Shown here: piece after piece, positions 11,170 to 23,402 of the stretch
How positions within the stretch are numbered: the first letter of the stretch is position 1
Layout: each line of letters opens with the position of its first letter
NCBI GenBank assembly: GCA_020284085.1
Contig: JACEVL010000285.1
Coordinates: forward strand, 1-64,000
DNA from: Aporrectodea caliginosa
Lineage: Eukaryota; Annelida; Clitellata; Crassiclitellata; Lumbricidae
Reading direction: 5' to 3'
Length of the DNA: 64,000 nucleotides
Made by a program: the position numbers and the translations under genes
Notes under the pieces: generated by a model
Database searches by the model: none
What the model was told of the DNA's origin: nothing
What the model saw: only the letters and a program-made list of their open reading frames with translations

Positions 11170-12805
11170 TATATGCAATGTTATGTATATGCACGCAGAT
11201 GTACAATTGTGAATGTATACATCCTATGCATTCATGTGCCTGAATGTAAAGTGTTGTGTTGAATGTGCTTGTTGTGTCTGCTGTTAAATGAGGACTAAGC
11301 CGTGTTCAACAGACACTGAACGACGCATACAGAACATGTGCGGAACATCACTGTTTATTCCGACCACCAGATCAGAGAAAAAAGCACCGCATTTCTACAT
11401 CAGCAGCGCCTATTCTTCAGGACGGTGGTAAATATGCCTCTGACCAGCATATAGGATTTCGGCCGCATATAGACCCAGCGCCATCGCTGTAGGCCCCTAT
11501 AGATTCCGTAAAAAATATAATATAACAGAGATACATCGCATGCATGCACCAACAGACAGCGCGACGCTCGCACTTCCAATGTAAACGGCATCGGTCCAAC
11601 CCATCCATCGAGTCTACATGGACATGGGAATCCATTCGCTGAATTGTCTGTCTGTCTGTCTGTCTCGGCGAGGATTTCATCATCTCCTTCTTGCTGGAAG
11701 TCTTCTGCTGCTTAATCTTGATGCGATAGCAAATTCTCTGTTGCGTTGTCGCTCGGCTGATGTTAGTTCGACGTCACTGATGACGAAGAAGCGACGTTTA
11801 AGTCGACGCAGACGATAGCAAGTCCGGCGGGAAAGCAACGCATATATCGCGATCGCAGACGACAACATTTTGCCAATGCATTGAATGCAAATTCAGGTGT
11901 TTCATTTCTACATTGAATGGCTAGAATATGAAATTTTTTAATGTGATTCTCTTATACAGTATTATACTATACTTTATTTATGTAAATCTCTAGAATTTGT
12001 CTTCATATATATGACGCAGACTGAATATCAATATGAAGCTGTGTATGTGCACATCTCCTGTCGTCTGAATGGAGCGGTTGCCAGACGATGGATCAGTTCA
12101 ATATAACGCGCAGAATTTCTTTCTCTCTGCTGCGTTGGGTTCTATCGCAAACTGCATTGTAAGCTGTTTTCCATTTGAAGTTATTCATTCTGCAATACTG
12201 CAGTTCATTGGATCGGTCTGAAGTGAATTTCACTGTGAACGTTGCTGATGCCTGATGGTAAGCTACAGTTCTGTTACTCCAATGTCCTCTGCATTTTATT
12301 TGTCATGGCTTTTCTGCTACTGATTTCTCTTTACTGCATAGTGTATAATCATAACACTCGAATTGCGGTGATGCGGGATGGCCTATGTAGGCTACCAGTG
12401 GAATGCAGCAGATTTTTTTACAAGCTGCAATAACAGCAGCATCTTTCGTATATCAAATTTTCATGTATCTACCATCCGAAGAACGGGTGCTGAGCCATAA
12501 ATCTTCTTGGTTAAATGTAGGCCTTTGTTACGAAGCGACACGTGAAAAATTATTAGAATTTATTTGGTCTAGGCCGATATGCCTGCTCACGTGGGCCTAC
12601 GCTTGCAAGGGCTTCGGCCCATTAAGTCTAATAGCTGGATATACTTAATAAGCGCGAAAGCTTTAGTTCTGCCGAAGAAACTCCGCCACTGCTCCCACTG
12701 TGGCAGGGCCAGTCCCAACCTGAATGAAGGAGGAGGGCGACGCTAATGATCCTTGTTATCACACAGTGTCGTTAAACTGAAACTACTTATGCTGAGGCCC
12801 GAAGG

Positions 12806-13478
12806 CATGGGCGTCCGCAGATAGTTTTGCAGGAGGGGCAAAACACGATGGTCACGGTTAAATTTTTTACAAGAGCTTGCAAACTGCAAAACAGGAAATT
12901 AAGAACATGAGTATTTTTCATAGAAATTTTTTATTCTGACTTAAAGTTAAATATCTCAGTTTCATTTGTGTATCATTAGTGCTTTACTGCAAAGAAATTT
13001 GTTAACCCTTTATAAGCTAGAGGCAATATATTTGCCACTACATCACTTTCATGCGGTATACTAAACAACTAATGTACAGTATTTGCCACTAACCAAATGC
13101 ATGTGAATTCACAAGATGTCACTACCAGCTACTGTTTAACCCTTTTTAACCACACAAAAAATCCAAACAGGGAACCAGTATACAGTTATTTGGGGTGTAT
13201 GAACAGCTAATGGCAAGTATGTTGCCACCTCATCGTGTATCCCAAACAGCTAGTGGCATATATATTGCCACCACTGACTTTTTTACTGATTTCAATTCAA
13301 CAATATTATATGCTTGATTACTTTCTCTTACCTGTATATAATATGTATTTATATTAACTGTGCCTGCCCTGGGCGCTTCTCGCTGTTAAAGGACACCAAA
13401 AAGTAGTGGTTAAAAATAGGTGTCAATTTTCCAGGGGGGAGCAGGTGCCCCTCTTGCCCCTATGTGCGGGTGCCCATG
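12806..13478. mobile_element. Miniature DNA element, P-like or hAT-like
   Basis: The two ends form an imperfect inverted repeat of about 21 bp, CATGGGCGTCCGCAGATAG against CATGGGCACCCGCACATAG. The bordering octamers CCCGAAGG and GCCGACGG match at 6 of 8 positions, compatible with an aged 8-bp duplication. Ends beginning CATG and an 8-bp duplication fit P elements, but no transposase is present. The interior repeats a motif like CAGCTAGTGGCA followed by TTGCCAC about four times. Confidence 0.6.
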
Positions 13479-13479
13479 G

Positions 13480-14754
13480 CCGACGGCGCTGTTTGTGGTT
13501 TCATGATGTTGCAATAGAATATCATTTGCTACGCTCAGTTTCGCTTCTACAGACATTAATAAAGAAGTCCTTGGTTCGCGTATTTGAAGACGGATATCAC
13601 GGAGGACTGTATACTTTATTAATAACTATCGTAATCGTCCTCTGATTCTCGTTTTCGGCAGCGTCCAATGTCCGTCCATTTGACCATTTCTAGTCGATTA
13701 TTATCGTTGCCGAAGCGACAGTGTAAGCAGCGCCTCTGGCGGCAGTATACGCGTCCTCATTGCGCGGTCAAATGCTATTTGACGCTCGACTGAACTCGGT
13801 AATGGACGAGCCTTGGTATCGATAGTAGACCTGCGTCCATTCTCTGCGGTTGGACCAGGGTCTAACGCAAACCGGGCATCCGTGAAAAGCTCCCTGCTAT
13901 AATAGCGGGTCACCGCTGACCAGGGACGGAAGCGGTGGAGGGTAGGAGGAAGAGCCGGAGGTGGGATGGGGGACATGGACCAGATTTGATCGCTGGCCTG
14001 ATCGCTACGACTGAATGTCGAAAATCCAGCAGCAGTAGCGGTAGAAAGCATCGACCGATATATAGGAACATAATCCATATCGGACGTTCGCCCAGTTGAC
14101 ACCGGACCCATTCATCCGACCGGCATTGACATAAGGGAGATCCTGCGCCCGATATCAGATTCCCCATTACGACGATTATATAGCGCCAGTCCGCGGACGT
14201 CGTCTTATATATCTTATATAAAGGTAATATTATTATACGGTTATATTGGATCTTGCTTATACATGGCCCGCGTATGTATGTATTCGCATGGATGGAGAAC
14301 GAATGATATAGCGCCCGTGTATATGACACATATGCAGAGATATTCATCTAAAGAAGTCTGTTGGAATTTCTACGAAATTATGAAGGACGATATAAGATTT
14401 ATGTTTTCTTATCTTTGCTTGCGGTTAATTCTACGTTAGTCTCATGCATAATTGCATATGTCTAATATAATCCCATATTCTTGTAGCGCTGCTTAAGAAA
14501 TTTATTGGCAGCGTTAAGGGCCGTATTTGAGCCTTTTGAGGTCGACGGTTACGCGGTCAATACCACCGGAAACTGGGTTTGGAACACGAACTTTTCGGTA
14601 TTGGACCTGGATTTGGAACTCTTTCCTGTATCTGTTCAGTTTGCTCAGTCGCCTGTGTTATTTCGTTCTCAACTTAAGAATTACCTTTTTCACGTAAAGT
14701 TGCTCAACAAGGTTTCACTCTCTCTAATTATTATTAATTACTAATCTCATTCAT
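13480..14754. other. Spacer with no recognised gene
   Basis: Open frames on the minus strand at 13701-14347 have no recognisable domain and no splice partners, so I do not call them genes. Confidence 0.5.
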
Positions 14755-14815
14755 CCGGTGCCTACTTAGAGGCGCTTTCAGTCCAAACCTCGGCGAAAGA
14801 TAAGTTTTCAAATCT
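14755..14815 (-). mobile_element. LINE 3'-end remnant
   Basis: The minus strand encodes LKTYLSPRFGLKAPLS, like the extreme C-terminus of LINE ORF2 and the tail GGAGCGCCTCTGA. It is only a short 5'-truncated piece. Confidence 0.5.
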
Positions 14816-15123
14816 AAGCCAATGAGTCCATAGTACAGTTTTTACAATTGATGGTGGCTTCCAGTCATGGAATCCCGGTCAAGATCAGATAGGTCAAAAA
14901 ATTAGAAGTCAGACTATGGTGAATAAGCAAGTTGAAACAGAAGGGTCTTTAGTTAACTTTAGACCTGAATTATTACACTATTGAACTTACAGAACGCACA
15001 AAACTGATAATTGAATTTTGAAGTTTCAGAAGTTTCACATGTAGTAGACGCGTCACTTCAAAATCGGACTCCCTGTCTCTGCTCAAACGGGTCTCCTGCA
15101 TCCTATTCATGGTCCTGGGTGTA

Positions 15124-15257
15124 CGTGGGCCCTTCGTTGCGGTCCACAGAGCCCATTGTAACACCAATGATCGGCTGATCATTGGTGTTGTGTTACAATG
15201 ATCGGCTGATCATTGGTGTTACAATGGGCTCTGTGGACCGCAACGAATGGGCCCACG
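15124..15257. repeat. Near-perfect 130-bp palindrome
   Basis: The left arm (about 15124-15172) and right arm (about 15205-15257) are reverse complements over about 50 bp with a single-base indel. The arms start CGTGGGCCC and contain GCGGTCCACAGAGCCCATTG. The centre contains two direct copies of GATCGGCTGATCATTGGTGT, itself partly self-complementary. No coding sense was found. Confidence 0.9.
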
Positions 15258-15449
15258 AGAAGGCATGCACGAGAGCCCAATACTATTCTAGTGCAAGGCA
15301 CAACACAATAAGAATCAAGCGAACATTGTTCGAATGCATCATTCAACAGTTGAGCAGAGATCAATTAACTGATACAAAAGAGGTCGTGATCTAGGCTACA
15401 ACACATAATTATTTCAAACTGAATTCTCTGCTAATTGGGTCTCAAGTGC

Positions 15450-15720
15450 AATAACATAACATAACATAACAAGGGTTTTAAGTGGTTCAGAAGACGTTTA
15501 GTCTGTGTTAGAATCACTGTAATTAACCTGGAACATGGTTAATAGCCCAATTTTCCTAGCTTCTTCTTAAAAGCTGTGATAGTGTCCACTGAGACAGTAC
15601 TATCATCCAAACTATTCCACAAATCTACAACTCTTGCACTGAAGCATTTCTGCCCTAATGTCCCTTTTGGTTTCTTAAATAATTTATACCTATGTCCCCG
15701 AGTTGCCTTGTGAACGCATG
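15450..15720 (-). pseudogene. Second type of LINE relic (CR1/Jockey-like C-terminus)
   Basis: The minus strand encodes RGHRYKLFKKPKGT, QKCFSARVVDLWNSLDD and TAFKKKL, the typical end of a CR1- or Jockey-type reverse-transcriptase ORF, followed by a stop and a tandem ATAAC tail (15455-15472). It differs from the SHISTF-type LINE elsewhere in the window. Confidence 0.75.
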
Positions 15721-16373
15721 TGGAGTGGTATTATGTTCTGACCGGATTTAGGTAGCCTATAATTGGCGGAGCAGGCAGCTGTCTGAAGCGCCAAAGTTTA
15801 GGGGCGCCATTATTCGCAGAAATTGTGCTTTCTGTTTTCATGCTTTTTTATAATTTCTTCAGTGATCACAGTGTTTTATGTAGGCTTAATGAAAAACCAA
15901 AATTGATTTTGCTTATAATGTAAGTTTTTTTTCTTATACTTTGCCTGGAGCGTCATTGAGGCCGGTCCTGACTATGTTGATAGGGTCTTTGTTATCGTAA
16001 TAGCCATGTAAGGAGTTTTGAGCTATTTGTAATCTCTATAGAATCTCTCTTAAGATGCCAGTAAGAAGTGAATTACAGTTGTAGTGGTTTCGAATAAAAA
16101 CCAAGGAATTTGCTCGTATAAACAAGACAGTTTGATACAATGTTATCTCTGGGTCCACAAATATCTGTCATATTGAAGTGAACTGATTACTCATTATAGG
16201 CCTACCCACAAAATCTAACATGGTTTATTCGAACATTATGCCCAAAATTTGTACGATCATCATGTGCTTCTCATTACTTTGCTATGTGGCATTTGTAGCT
16301 TGTAGGTAAAACGGGAGGAAACCGTAGCGAAAGAGGAGTGGTCATCTCGAGCGGTAGGAGGAGAAGCCCAGCC

Positions 16374-17400
16374 ATGGATTATCGTAGAACTACGCTCGGA
16401 ATTATAGGGTTACTGCTTCTCCTGTACAACTGCGCAGCCGTTAAGGACGTCACACACGCTCTCTTCTTTACGTCATCGAATGACGTCATATCCGGCAGCG
16501 GCGGTGTCAGCAGCGTCTCCATCAATTACAGGCAGGAGGGAGGATCGAGCGAGATGCCCTTCGGATACGGATGCCAGAAGTTCGGACGCTCTGTCATCCA
16601 CAGTCTGCGCATCAAGTCCATGTCCTTCGACCCCGTCTCCGAGCGCGTCCTGCTGCACATCACCAGCAAGGACGACAGTCGCTTCACGCTGGCCCGCGGC
16701 TGGCCGTGCGGGGCTGTCCCGGCCGCCAACTGCACCCCAGGGCAGTTCCCGACGGCTAACAACTCCCTCGAGTTCCTCTACCACGACGCCAAGAGCCTCG
16801 AACATGCCAAGGTCGGTCCTTTCGCCTACTATAACTCGACGATATACTTCCTGCTGCAGCGGTTCGAGAAGCCGGACTATCGGACGAAACTGAACCTGAT
16901 CGAACTGAGACGGTTACTGAACGTCTGTGTGGACGGTACACGGCTGTCATACCCAGTGACGGCGACGAGCAGTACGTTCGACATGATGGACTGCTCCGTG
17001 GTTACTGCACATGCGGTCGCTGAGCAGTACGAAGCATACCACTCCTACCGTCCCCTGGACGCCCTACTTGTCGTACCCTCGATGACGCCTGCATCCAGGT
17101 TGGACTTCTACTTCCAGCTCCAGCGTCTGGAAAACCTCACCGATACGTCGCTCGATATTTCCATCATACTCCACCATGGGAGCACTAGAAAGTCGACCAC
17201 GGAGCCGATCCACGAGCAGTCAGTTGACTCAGAGTACCTCAAGTACGTCCTGCTGCAGTTGGGAGGACTTAGTCACCGCGAGCGGTTCCTCTGCTGGGCG
17301 GCCATCGACCGAGTCATGTGCGGAAAGCTCGACGAAGCCGGTCGTCTCTTACGAGTTCGCACCTACCTGGATGTCGGTCAAGCTGCAAACGTCTGTAGCG
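16374..17400 (+). CDS. Exon 1 of the unrecognised membrane protein
   Basis: It holds the signal peptide and residues 1-342. It ends AGC G before GTAAGT. The open frame runs on past 17400 only into a TTA microsatellite. An in-frame upstream ATG at 16338 would add 12 residues before the signal peptide and is less likely. Confidence 0.85.
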
Positions 17401-20400
17401 GTAAGTTTCAAGCCATATCTATTGTGATGTTGTACTGTTGTTATTGTTATTATTATTACTATTACTATTATTTAAGTCCTATTTAAGTCTTAATAATTAA
17501 GTATCAAATACATTTATGAATAATAATCAAGAACGAGGGGTCAAGTCTAGTATAAGCTATTAGCTTTTCTTTGCTCCTGTTGCACTGTAGGAATACTTGC
17601 TGTTTCATGACTGTAACCTAAAACCTGTTCTGTGCAATAAACATTCAATTCAAAAATTCAATTAAAAAAAGCACTCAGACATTGGGACTTCAAGAACCGA
17701 CCTCCTGCAGCTTGCATACCCATCGTAGCCTGGCTTCTGGTTCCTCTGCTTTTATTGGAGTTCGACCTGACCATTCCAATGGATTATGAATATTGATTGC
17801 GATTTTGCTTTAAGCAACCATTGTGAAAAAGGCGCTATAGAAGTCATTAGATTAGATTAGATTTAGACCAACGTTGTCCAGTCGTTGTCCCAACGTGTGT
17901 GTGCTAGCTGCTGCAGGGTTATTTCGATTCTCTGTCACATCACGTTCCGGTTGTCGGATTCTCTCTTCATTTTATTGGTTTATGTCGTCTTTGCTATTCC
18001 GCATTTGATAGCAGTTTCTGCCTCTCTATGCATGTATGCATGTATGTAGGCTATGTATGTATGTATGTATGTATGTTTCCAGGAGGTTAAAAGTGATCAT
18101 CTCCGATCGATATTTTGTCTGTGAGAGAAGTTTGTCTATTTCACTAAATATTGAATCATATCACGGGTTAGGTCTAAATGAATTACCGTGCCGAACGGCA
18201 GCTCATGCACGATGCTGGAGAATATATTAAATACAAACTAATTGAAATGCATTTAAGTATTCATGTAATTGTCTTTCAGATGCATTCAAAAATCAAAATT
18301 ATGTATTTTATATCTGTATTTCAAATACTGCTTAAAATTGTATTTCTTATTTCATATAAACTTACATTTAAAAAGTATTTTAACCAGCACTGCTTAGGCT
18401 ATAGCCTATGCTGCTCATTTTCTTGTGAAATTCCATATTCTTGAGGCATCTTATTTCAGTCCTAGGCCATGTTAAAAACGTTGCTAATTACTTAGCAAGT
18501 TCAAGTATTGTATGCAGATTTTCTTACAGTGTAGCCTATAGTCTACAGCTTATCGCATGTATTTAGGCCAGGGCTGTTAAAGGCTTGTTTTTTTGGTTTT
18601 TGGTTTTTTTGGTTTTTTAATAAAACCAAAAAAAAAAAAAAACCGTAAATTTTGGTTTTTTTGTTTTTTACAAATTTTGAAATTATAAATGCCAAAAATG
18701 GCGTCTCTTCAACTCTCTTGGCAATTGTTGTAGGCCTATTAACTTCGTTTTATGACATTCTACGGTTCTAATGTTCTATTTAATTCCATTTATATGCATC
18801 TGATTCATTTGAACGGTATTATGCCATTTTAACGAGTTTTATTATCCGAATTGGAAAATCTCAAAAACAAAAAACAAAAAAACAAAAAAACCATAAAAAA
18901 CCCAAAAACCAAAAAACCAACTTTTCATTTTGAAAAAAGTTTGGTTTTTTGCACCCCTGATTTAGGCCTAGACCCTACTATATACTTTCATTGCAACACG
19001 ACATAATTAAGTTCTAACCTTTTTATTCTGATGAAATAAGCAACAAAGACCTAACGTCTTTTGTTTGTCAGGTTACCCTTCTAAATGATTTTTTATCCCG
19101 AAAATTAAACTATGTGCCATAAAATATGTGCCGCGTAAAGACCCTGGGCAAGTCCTTCACTCGCAATTGCTCATGTTCTTCGGCGTGAAACTCCGATTCA
19201 GTGTCCGCGCAGTAGTCGGGAGCGCCTCTGTGTAGAAATCTTGAAGGGGCGCTTTAACAAGTGCTCATACATACATACATAAACTAATGATTTATTAATA
19301 CTCTTGACTCATAATTCAACGAACTGTTAGCAAAGCATCTGGTGCTATACAGTATGAAGACGAAGGAAACATTTCTGCATGGTGCCATGGTTGCATTTAT
19401 ATCTTGTATTCTATCATAAAAACGAGAGATTTATGAACAAGTGTTCAGTTTAAGCCCAAAGTAACTTAATAAATAGGGACTAATAAAGCTTATCATTGTC
19501 TGGTTGTCATTGAAGAAGTGGCCAGCTGAATCAGGTAGAGACAAACGTTTTGCGAATGTCCTGCTATGTTGAAGTGGCGCCATATAAATTTGCAATTACA
19601 ATTACAACTACAGTGCATGGCACTTATCAAATTTGTCGAGACATCGTCGCATGAGAATTATAGTGTTCTATCTGCAGTTTTGTTTACATTGGAGTTAGAC
19701 ACACTGTCCGATTCAGGGTAATTTGTTCTATCTGCGTGCAAAATGGCGCTTGTTGAAATGGCACTTTTCCTGGGAAAAGAACAGAAGTATTTTATTCTGT
19801 TTGCATATTTTTACCAACTGATAGGCATTATAATATTCTATGTGAACCACAACCAATTATATTCCAGAGATTTAATCACGTGGATATTACAGAACACGCT
19901 GCTACTTGATTATTATACCCATGGTCCAGGATTATCTTGTTCTATTACGGTCACGTGGTCTGAACAGCACACCGTGATTCGCACATGCATACAGAACATT
20001 ATAATAGTAAGCGTGTTCCGCTACAGAAGGATAATCAAAAAAATATTACATAAAGAGACAAAATGGAGAGACTAATTCGAAAATAATGCACATACAGGAC
20101 CTATACAATGATAGCAAGTATCACAGTTAAAAATGATATTTAAAAAATAGCTTTTTCTCTAGAATTATTATATAATTTACTTTTATAACTAATTACAGCG
20201 ACAGTCATATTTCATTTCGCTAATAATTATAATGTTCCATGTAATGACGAATCATCATAACATTTAATTGTATAGAGATATTTCTGTAATATTTTGTTCT
20301 ATTTGAACAAATTCCGAAAGTTGCCTTCAAATTATGTTTTCTTATGCAAGAGGCTTCAATCGTCGTGATTGTTTAAAATTGCCGATGTACACATAAATGT

Positions 20401-23191
20401 TTTCTAAATATTCTTACTCTATTTTGTCCCACCAACGAATTTTCAGTACTAAATTCTAAGTCACTAAACTTTCTTTTTCGATTTTCTCCGTTTCACCAAA
20501 AGTGCGCATAGAACAGTCTACTTCTCATGCGACGACATGGTAGACGTGCTCGTCAAACCGTTTGTCAATATGGTTTATAAATGATGTTATTGATCCTGAT
20601 CTAATTAATCTGATTCAATTTGGAAACTCAGCCGTTACCGTCATGCACAAGGAATCCATAGAACGTCGTTTCTAAGCAGAACCACAAATGCAAATACATG
20701 ATCAGAACTAGTGAAGATTTATGAGAGGCAGGAGACCGCAAGACAGACTGCGACGGATAATGAAAAATATGGGACTTAACGTTAGATATCTTAGACGTTA
20801 ATTGACTGTTATTCTGTCAGTGTGTTCAATGGTTTAGATTTTAGACAAAACGTCGCCAAATTGATGAGAAAAATTTCATCATTAGAAAGATGTACAGGGT
20901 CTCGGCTAATAATGTGTAATTTTAGAATTATTTGACTGTCTTGATCTTCTTTAGTATTGATGTATGTTTATTACCATGTCTGTACACCAAAATGCGGATA
21001 GCAATTGGTCAATTAAAGAATATTCTTATAATATTATCTTATTAAATTACCCAGCATGGTCTATCTATAGCCCGACTGTTTCTCGGTTGGCTGTCTTCCC
21101 TCATTCAATGCCACGCTGATGTATAACGTCTCCATTACGTCTTCAGACAGCACCATTAGCGCCCTGCAGTCTGCTATTGCCGTTGTATACAAGAAAAAAC
21201 GCCTGATAAGATGTAATGAGTCACGGGTGACAGTCGGTTGGTTGGATCCGACTGGTAATTTTCTCCCAGACAATTTACGCTCCATTTCTGCTGGCGAATA
21301 TTTATGCTTTTGGTTTTCCCAGGCGATTAGGGCGCGTAGCATCAAGGCAACCCTCTGCGGAGAGTTTTGCCAAAAAAGTCGTCGTTTTCTGGCGCAAATA
21401 TCTACGTGCGTATGTATATAAGCCAGTCTAAGCAGGGCAAAACAGCTGATTAAATCCAAGCCCTAGGGGTCCCGCAGGACTATGTGCGACTATACTCCGT
21501 TAGATCCTTCAATCTCCGGGCGGGCAGCTGATACGCCGGCTCATCCCCCTCCCACCCATCGATGCAGTCAATCGCTTCTTGACGATCGAATTTTATCAAC
21601 GACTGCGATTGGAAACCATGTTCCTTTTCTTCCCTTTCCTCCTCCTCTTTATTTCTCAGTATCCTCCTTTTCCACCCACTCATTCTCTTCCTTATTCCTC
21701 AACAACCTCCTTTTCATCTTCCTTTTCGTCCTTATTATTTAGCAATCTTCCTATTCCTCCCCCGTCTCTTCCTCATTCTTCTTATTCCAGGGTCCGACTT
21801 GTCAAAAAAGAAGCAGGGGGTCGCAATTAATATTTTTATTCACGATGTGTTCCTCTCGTCGCAAACCCCTCGCAGTCGATACAATTTATCGGAGTTTGCC
21901 AAATGCCAAATTCACACACAGAGAGCAATCACAATAACTAATACTTCCTAGTTTCGTTACTTTTTAAATTAAGTTAATGAGCTTCCATAATATGTCAGGA
22001 TTCTGCAATGACCAACAGTCAGCATACAAACATGACATCGAGAAAAAAATTAAAAGGCGTTTTCAGTCACAGTTTAAACTTTTAGCTGAAGTACAAATAG
22101 GAACAACGAATTGTACGTCATAAGCGTCAAACATGACTAAATTGCACTGAAAGTGTTAGTACACAGCGAAAGCAAAGGAAATATTGCGCCAAGTACTGTT
22201 TCTGGAAAATGGAAATACTAGCAAACTCAACGAACAAGTGCACCACTGCACCAAGTACTGGCAGTACTGTACACTAGTGCAGTCACTATGAGGAAAGCTG
22301 CTCACTTTACTTTTGATCGTGCACAATAGTTGGCTTATCAGTTGGCTTATCTAAAGCACCATAGCGCCTAGATTTCAGCCAGGAAAAACGTCACGTCATA
22401 ATGGAGACTATTATTATTATGGAGTCGTTTGGTGAAGATTGTGGGTAATGAATTTTAGGGGGTCAAGCCGACCCCACCCCAGGGGATAGAAGCAGGGGGT
22501 CAAAAGAAGAAGCTGATGTCCAATCCCCGGCACATCGGAAACTGTCTTATCCAACTCTTGCTTCAGCAGCCTCTTTTTCTTCTTTCCACTACCATCCACT
22601 TCTTCAACTCTTGCTCCGGTGCCCTCCTTTCCATCGGTCCTCCACCATCCTCTACTTGAACTCTCAGCATCCTCCTCTACATCCTTCCTCCACCAACCTT
22701 TCTTCAACTCTTGCTTCAGCAACCGCCTTTTCAACAGCAATACAATGATAGCATCACCCTGTCTGTGTTCAGCGTCTCTAACACGAACTGTAACATACAT
22801 AATTATTTTCTCGTTGAACGTTACAGCTCCGAACGGCGACGTCAGCCTACGCAACATCGTGACGGGAGTGGCCCTAGCGTCGGCCGATGAAGACAGGGAG
22901 ATGGTCATCTACTTCGGCTGCGTGGCCCAAGTGCATGGCCTCGGAGGAGCGGGGCTGTTGCGGATGTCCCAGAGCGGGATCTCGCCCGCCTACATCGTCC
23001 CACTGCGCCGTAACGATGACGAGGTGATCCAGGCCGGGAGTATGTTCCTTCTGGACGAGTGCATGGAATTCACGAGTCTGGCAGTGGAAGAGGAACCGGT
23101 CGTCGCCAATAGACTCAACATAACCACTAGCTTACTTACTATCGTACTCATCAGTGTCCTCTTCATCGCCCTTCTCACCTTCATGTGCTAA
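16374..23191 (+). CDS. Unrecognised secreted or single-pass membrane protein, two exons
   Basis: Joining 16374-17400 to 22827-23191 gives 463 residues through a GT-AG intron in phase 1 (AGC G|GTAAGT, TTACAG|CT). The ATG at 16374 has a strong context (GCCATGG) and opens a signal peptide, roughly residues 1-21, with the hydrophobic run LGIIGLLLLLYNC. Potential N-glycosylation sites include NCT, NNS, NST, NLT and NIT. About ten cysteines lie outside the membrane segment. Residues ~440-461 form a hydrophobic stretch (LLTIVLISVLFIALLTF) ending one residue later in Cys, so it is either a tail anchor or a GPI-anchor signal. I recognise no domain. Dispersed YFLLQRF- and FYFQLQRL-like beta-rich segments loosely suggest a beta-propeller or sema-like fold, which is speculation. 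The coding exons are clearly GC-richer than the surroundings. Confidence 0.8.
17430..17475. repeat. (TTA)n microsatellite
   Basis: Short degenerate TTAT/TTAC run just inside the intron. The sequence at 17600-17880 contains old retroelement tails such as GTGCAATAAACATTCAATTC and a (TTAGA)n end near 17860. Confidence 0.7.
18569..18959. mobile_element. hAT-type MITE with 8-bp target duplication
   Basis: The left end CAGGGCTGTTAAAGG and right end TTGCACCCCTG give hAT-like termini (CAGGG.TG). Immediate flanks are identical, ATTTAGGC at 18561-18568 and 18960-18967. The 391-bp interior is largely self-complementary GGTTTTT/AAAAACC runs with no coding potential, so it is non-autonomous. It lies in the intron of the membrane-protein gene. 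Confidence 0.92.
19138..19285 (+). mobile_element. 5'-truncated SINE, same family as 4235-4466
   Basis: It begins at AAAGACCCTGGGCAAGTCC and continues through CGGCGTGAAACTCCGA to the LINE-like tail GGGAGCGCCTCTG and GGGGCGCTTTAACAAGTG, ending in (CATA)n. The tRNA-like head is missing. Confidence 0.8.
19560..19612 (+). mobile_element. LINE 3' tail fragment
   Basis: GTGGCGCCATATAAATTTGC then repeated CAATTA units. These are the last bases of the LINE family represented at 49.3-52.2 kb. Confidence 0.7.
19645..20534. mobile_element. 890-bp inverted-repeat DNA element with 4-bp duplication
   Basis: The ends CGTCGCATGAGAATTATAG and, reversed, CGTCGCATGAGAAGTAGAC form an imperfect inverted repeat of about 32 bp that also includes TGTTCTAT. 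ACAT flanks it directly on both sides (19641-19644 and 20535-20538). The internal 110-codon frame at 19743-20075 has no transposase motif that I can recognise. The superfamily is not assigned. Confidence 0.75.
20540..22826. other. Intron sequence, CT-rich in its last part
   Basis: No gene recognised. CT-rich stretches lie at 21600-21780. At 22550-22745 a diverged repeat of about 60-65 bp containing TTCAACTCTTGCTTCAGCA occurs about three times, ending some 85 bases before the acceptor of exon 2. GAAGCAGGGGGTC occurs near both 21809 and 22489. Confidence 0.6.
22827..23191 (+). CDS. Exon 2 of the unrecognised membrane protein
   Basis: It begins after TTACAG, completes an alanine codon, and encodes residues 343-463 with cysteines in YFGCVA and LDECME, a glycosylation site in LNITTS and the terminal hydrophobic segment, then TAA. 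The open frame extends upstream of the acceptor into CT-rich intron, which is not coding. Confidence 0.85.
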
Positions 23192-23354
23192 GGGTCGAGG
23201 CACCGAGACCACGCGGGGATATATATATATTAAGGGTTTAATGGATCAGAAATCATCCGCGAAATTGATCTCAATGGTCACCCATCAGCTTATTCTTTAT
23301 ATTGCATACCGGTATAAAAAGTCTATAGGCCTACATATAAATGGTGCATGCATT

Positions 23355-23356
23355 AC

Positions 23357-23392
<36 letters not shown>

Positions 23393-23402
23393 TATATATA
23401 TA
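23355..23402. repeat. (TA)n microsatellite
   Basis: Two TA runs separated by TTAAT. The following 23405-23865 shows nothing recognisable. Confidence 0.85.

Noticed and set aside
13701..14347. Minus-strand frames of 136 and 145 codons
   Set aside because: No domain, no start context and no splice partners; chance frames in a GC-moderate stretch.
21061..21459. 132-codon minus-strand frame
   Set aside because: No recognisable motif; it lies inside the intron of the plus-strand membrane-protein gene.
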